A stretch of 5,832 bases of DNA, from the NCBI GenBank assembly GCA_027083015.1, contig JALWQS010000076.1, positions 1-5,832 on the forward strand. Direction: 5' to 3'. Each line of letters begins with the position of its first letter. Position 1 is the first letter of the stretch. Positions 5,824 to 5,832 of the stretch are shown here, one piece after another. The DNA comes from Candidatus Woesearchaeota archaeon (lineage in GTDB: Archaea > Nanobdellota > Nanobdellia > Woesearchaeales > UBA11576). The position numbers and the translations under genes are program-made. The notes beneath the pieces were generated by a model that worked only from the letters and a program-made list of their open reading frames with translations, did no database searches and had not been told where the DNA came from.

Positions 5824-5832
5824 CTTTTTAAA
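5824..5832 (+). promoter_or_regulatory. Possible TATA box at the window edge
   Basis: The window ends in AAGAAAACTTTTTAAA, a purine-rich stretch followed by a TATA-like sequence. It could serve a plus-strand gene beyond the edge. Without downstream sequence this is only a suggestion. Confidence 0.2.

Overview
This window looks archaeal. It holds an archaeal-type asparaginyl-tRNA synthetase, the C-terminal part of a Hel308 (Ski2-like) helicase, and an aspartate carbamoyltransferase whose catalytic and zinc-binding regulatory chains are fused. TATA-box-like elements lie upstream of genes, and two genes share a GGTGAT-N3-ATG start context that fits the usual archaeal 16S rRNA 3' end. Rows counted by hand are about 40-55% G+C. 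Compact spacing, a gene fusion and a helicase missing one domain would suit a DPANN-like lineage (for example Woesearchaeota relatives), but that placement is inference.

Layout, left to right. Positions 1-473 (+) hold the C-terminal two-thirds of a divergent ribulose-phosphate 3-epimerase family protein cut by the window edge. It converges on the synthetase gene across a 75-base gap with T-runs on both strands. Positions 549-1847 (-) encode the asparaginyl-tRNA synthetase. Positions 1848-2046 carry two adjacent tandem duplications (14 and 13 bases) and an apparently interrupted small reading frame that would end in an ATGA overlap with the synthetase start. Positions 2047-3708 (-) encode a Hel308-like protein that starts just before the second RecA domain, so it has no Walker A or DEAH motif. 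Positions 3709-3859 are a divergent promoter region. Positions 3860-5785 (+) encode the PyrB-PyrI fusion, followed by a T-rich terminator to the window end.

The genes are mostly housekeeping (pentose phosphates, translation, DNA repair, pyrimidine synthesis) and do not form an obvious pathway. Helicase and synthetase may be co-transcribed, since no minus-strand T-run separates them. The points most worth a second look are the helicase without its first motor domain, the duplicated and interrupted frame before the synthetase, the enlarged PyrB-PyrI fusion, and a T-over-A excess on the plus strand that persists whichever way the genes run. I see no clear new defence, mobile or RNA system here.
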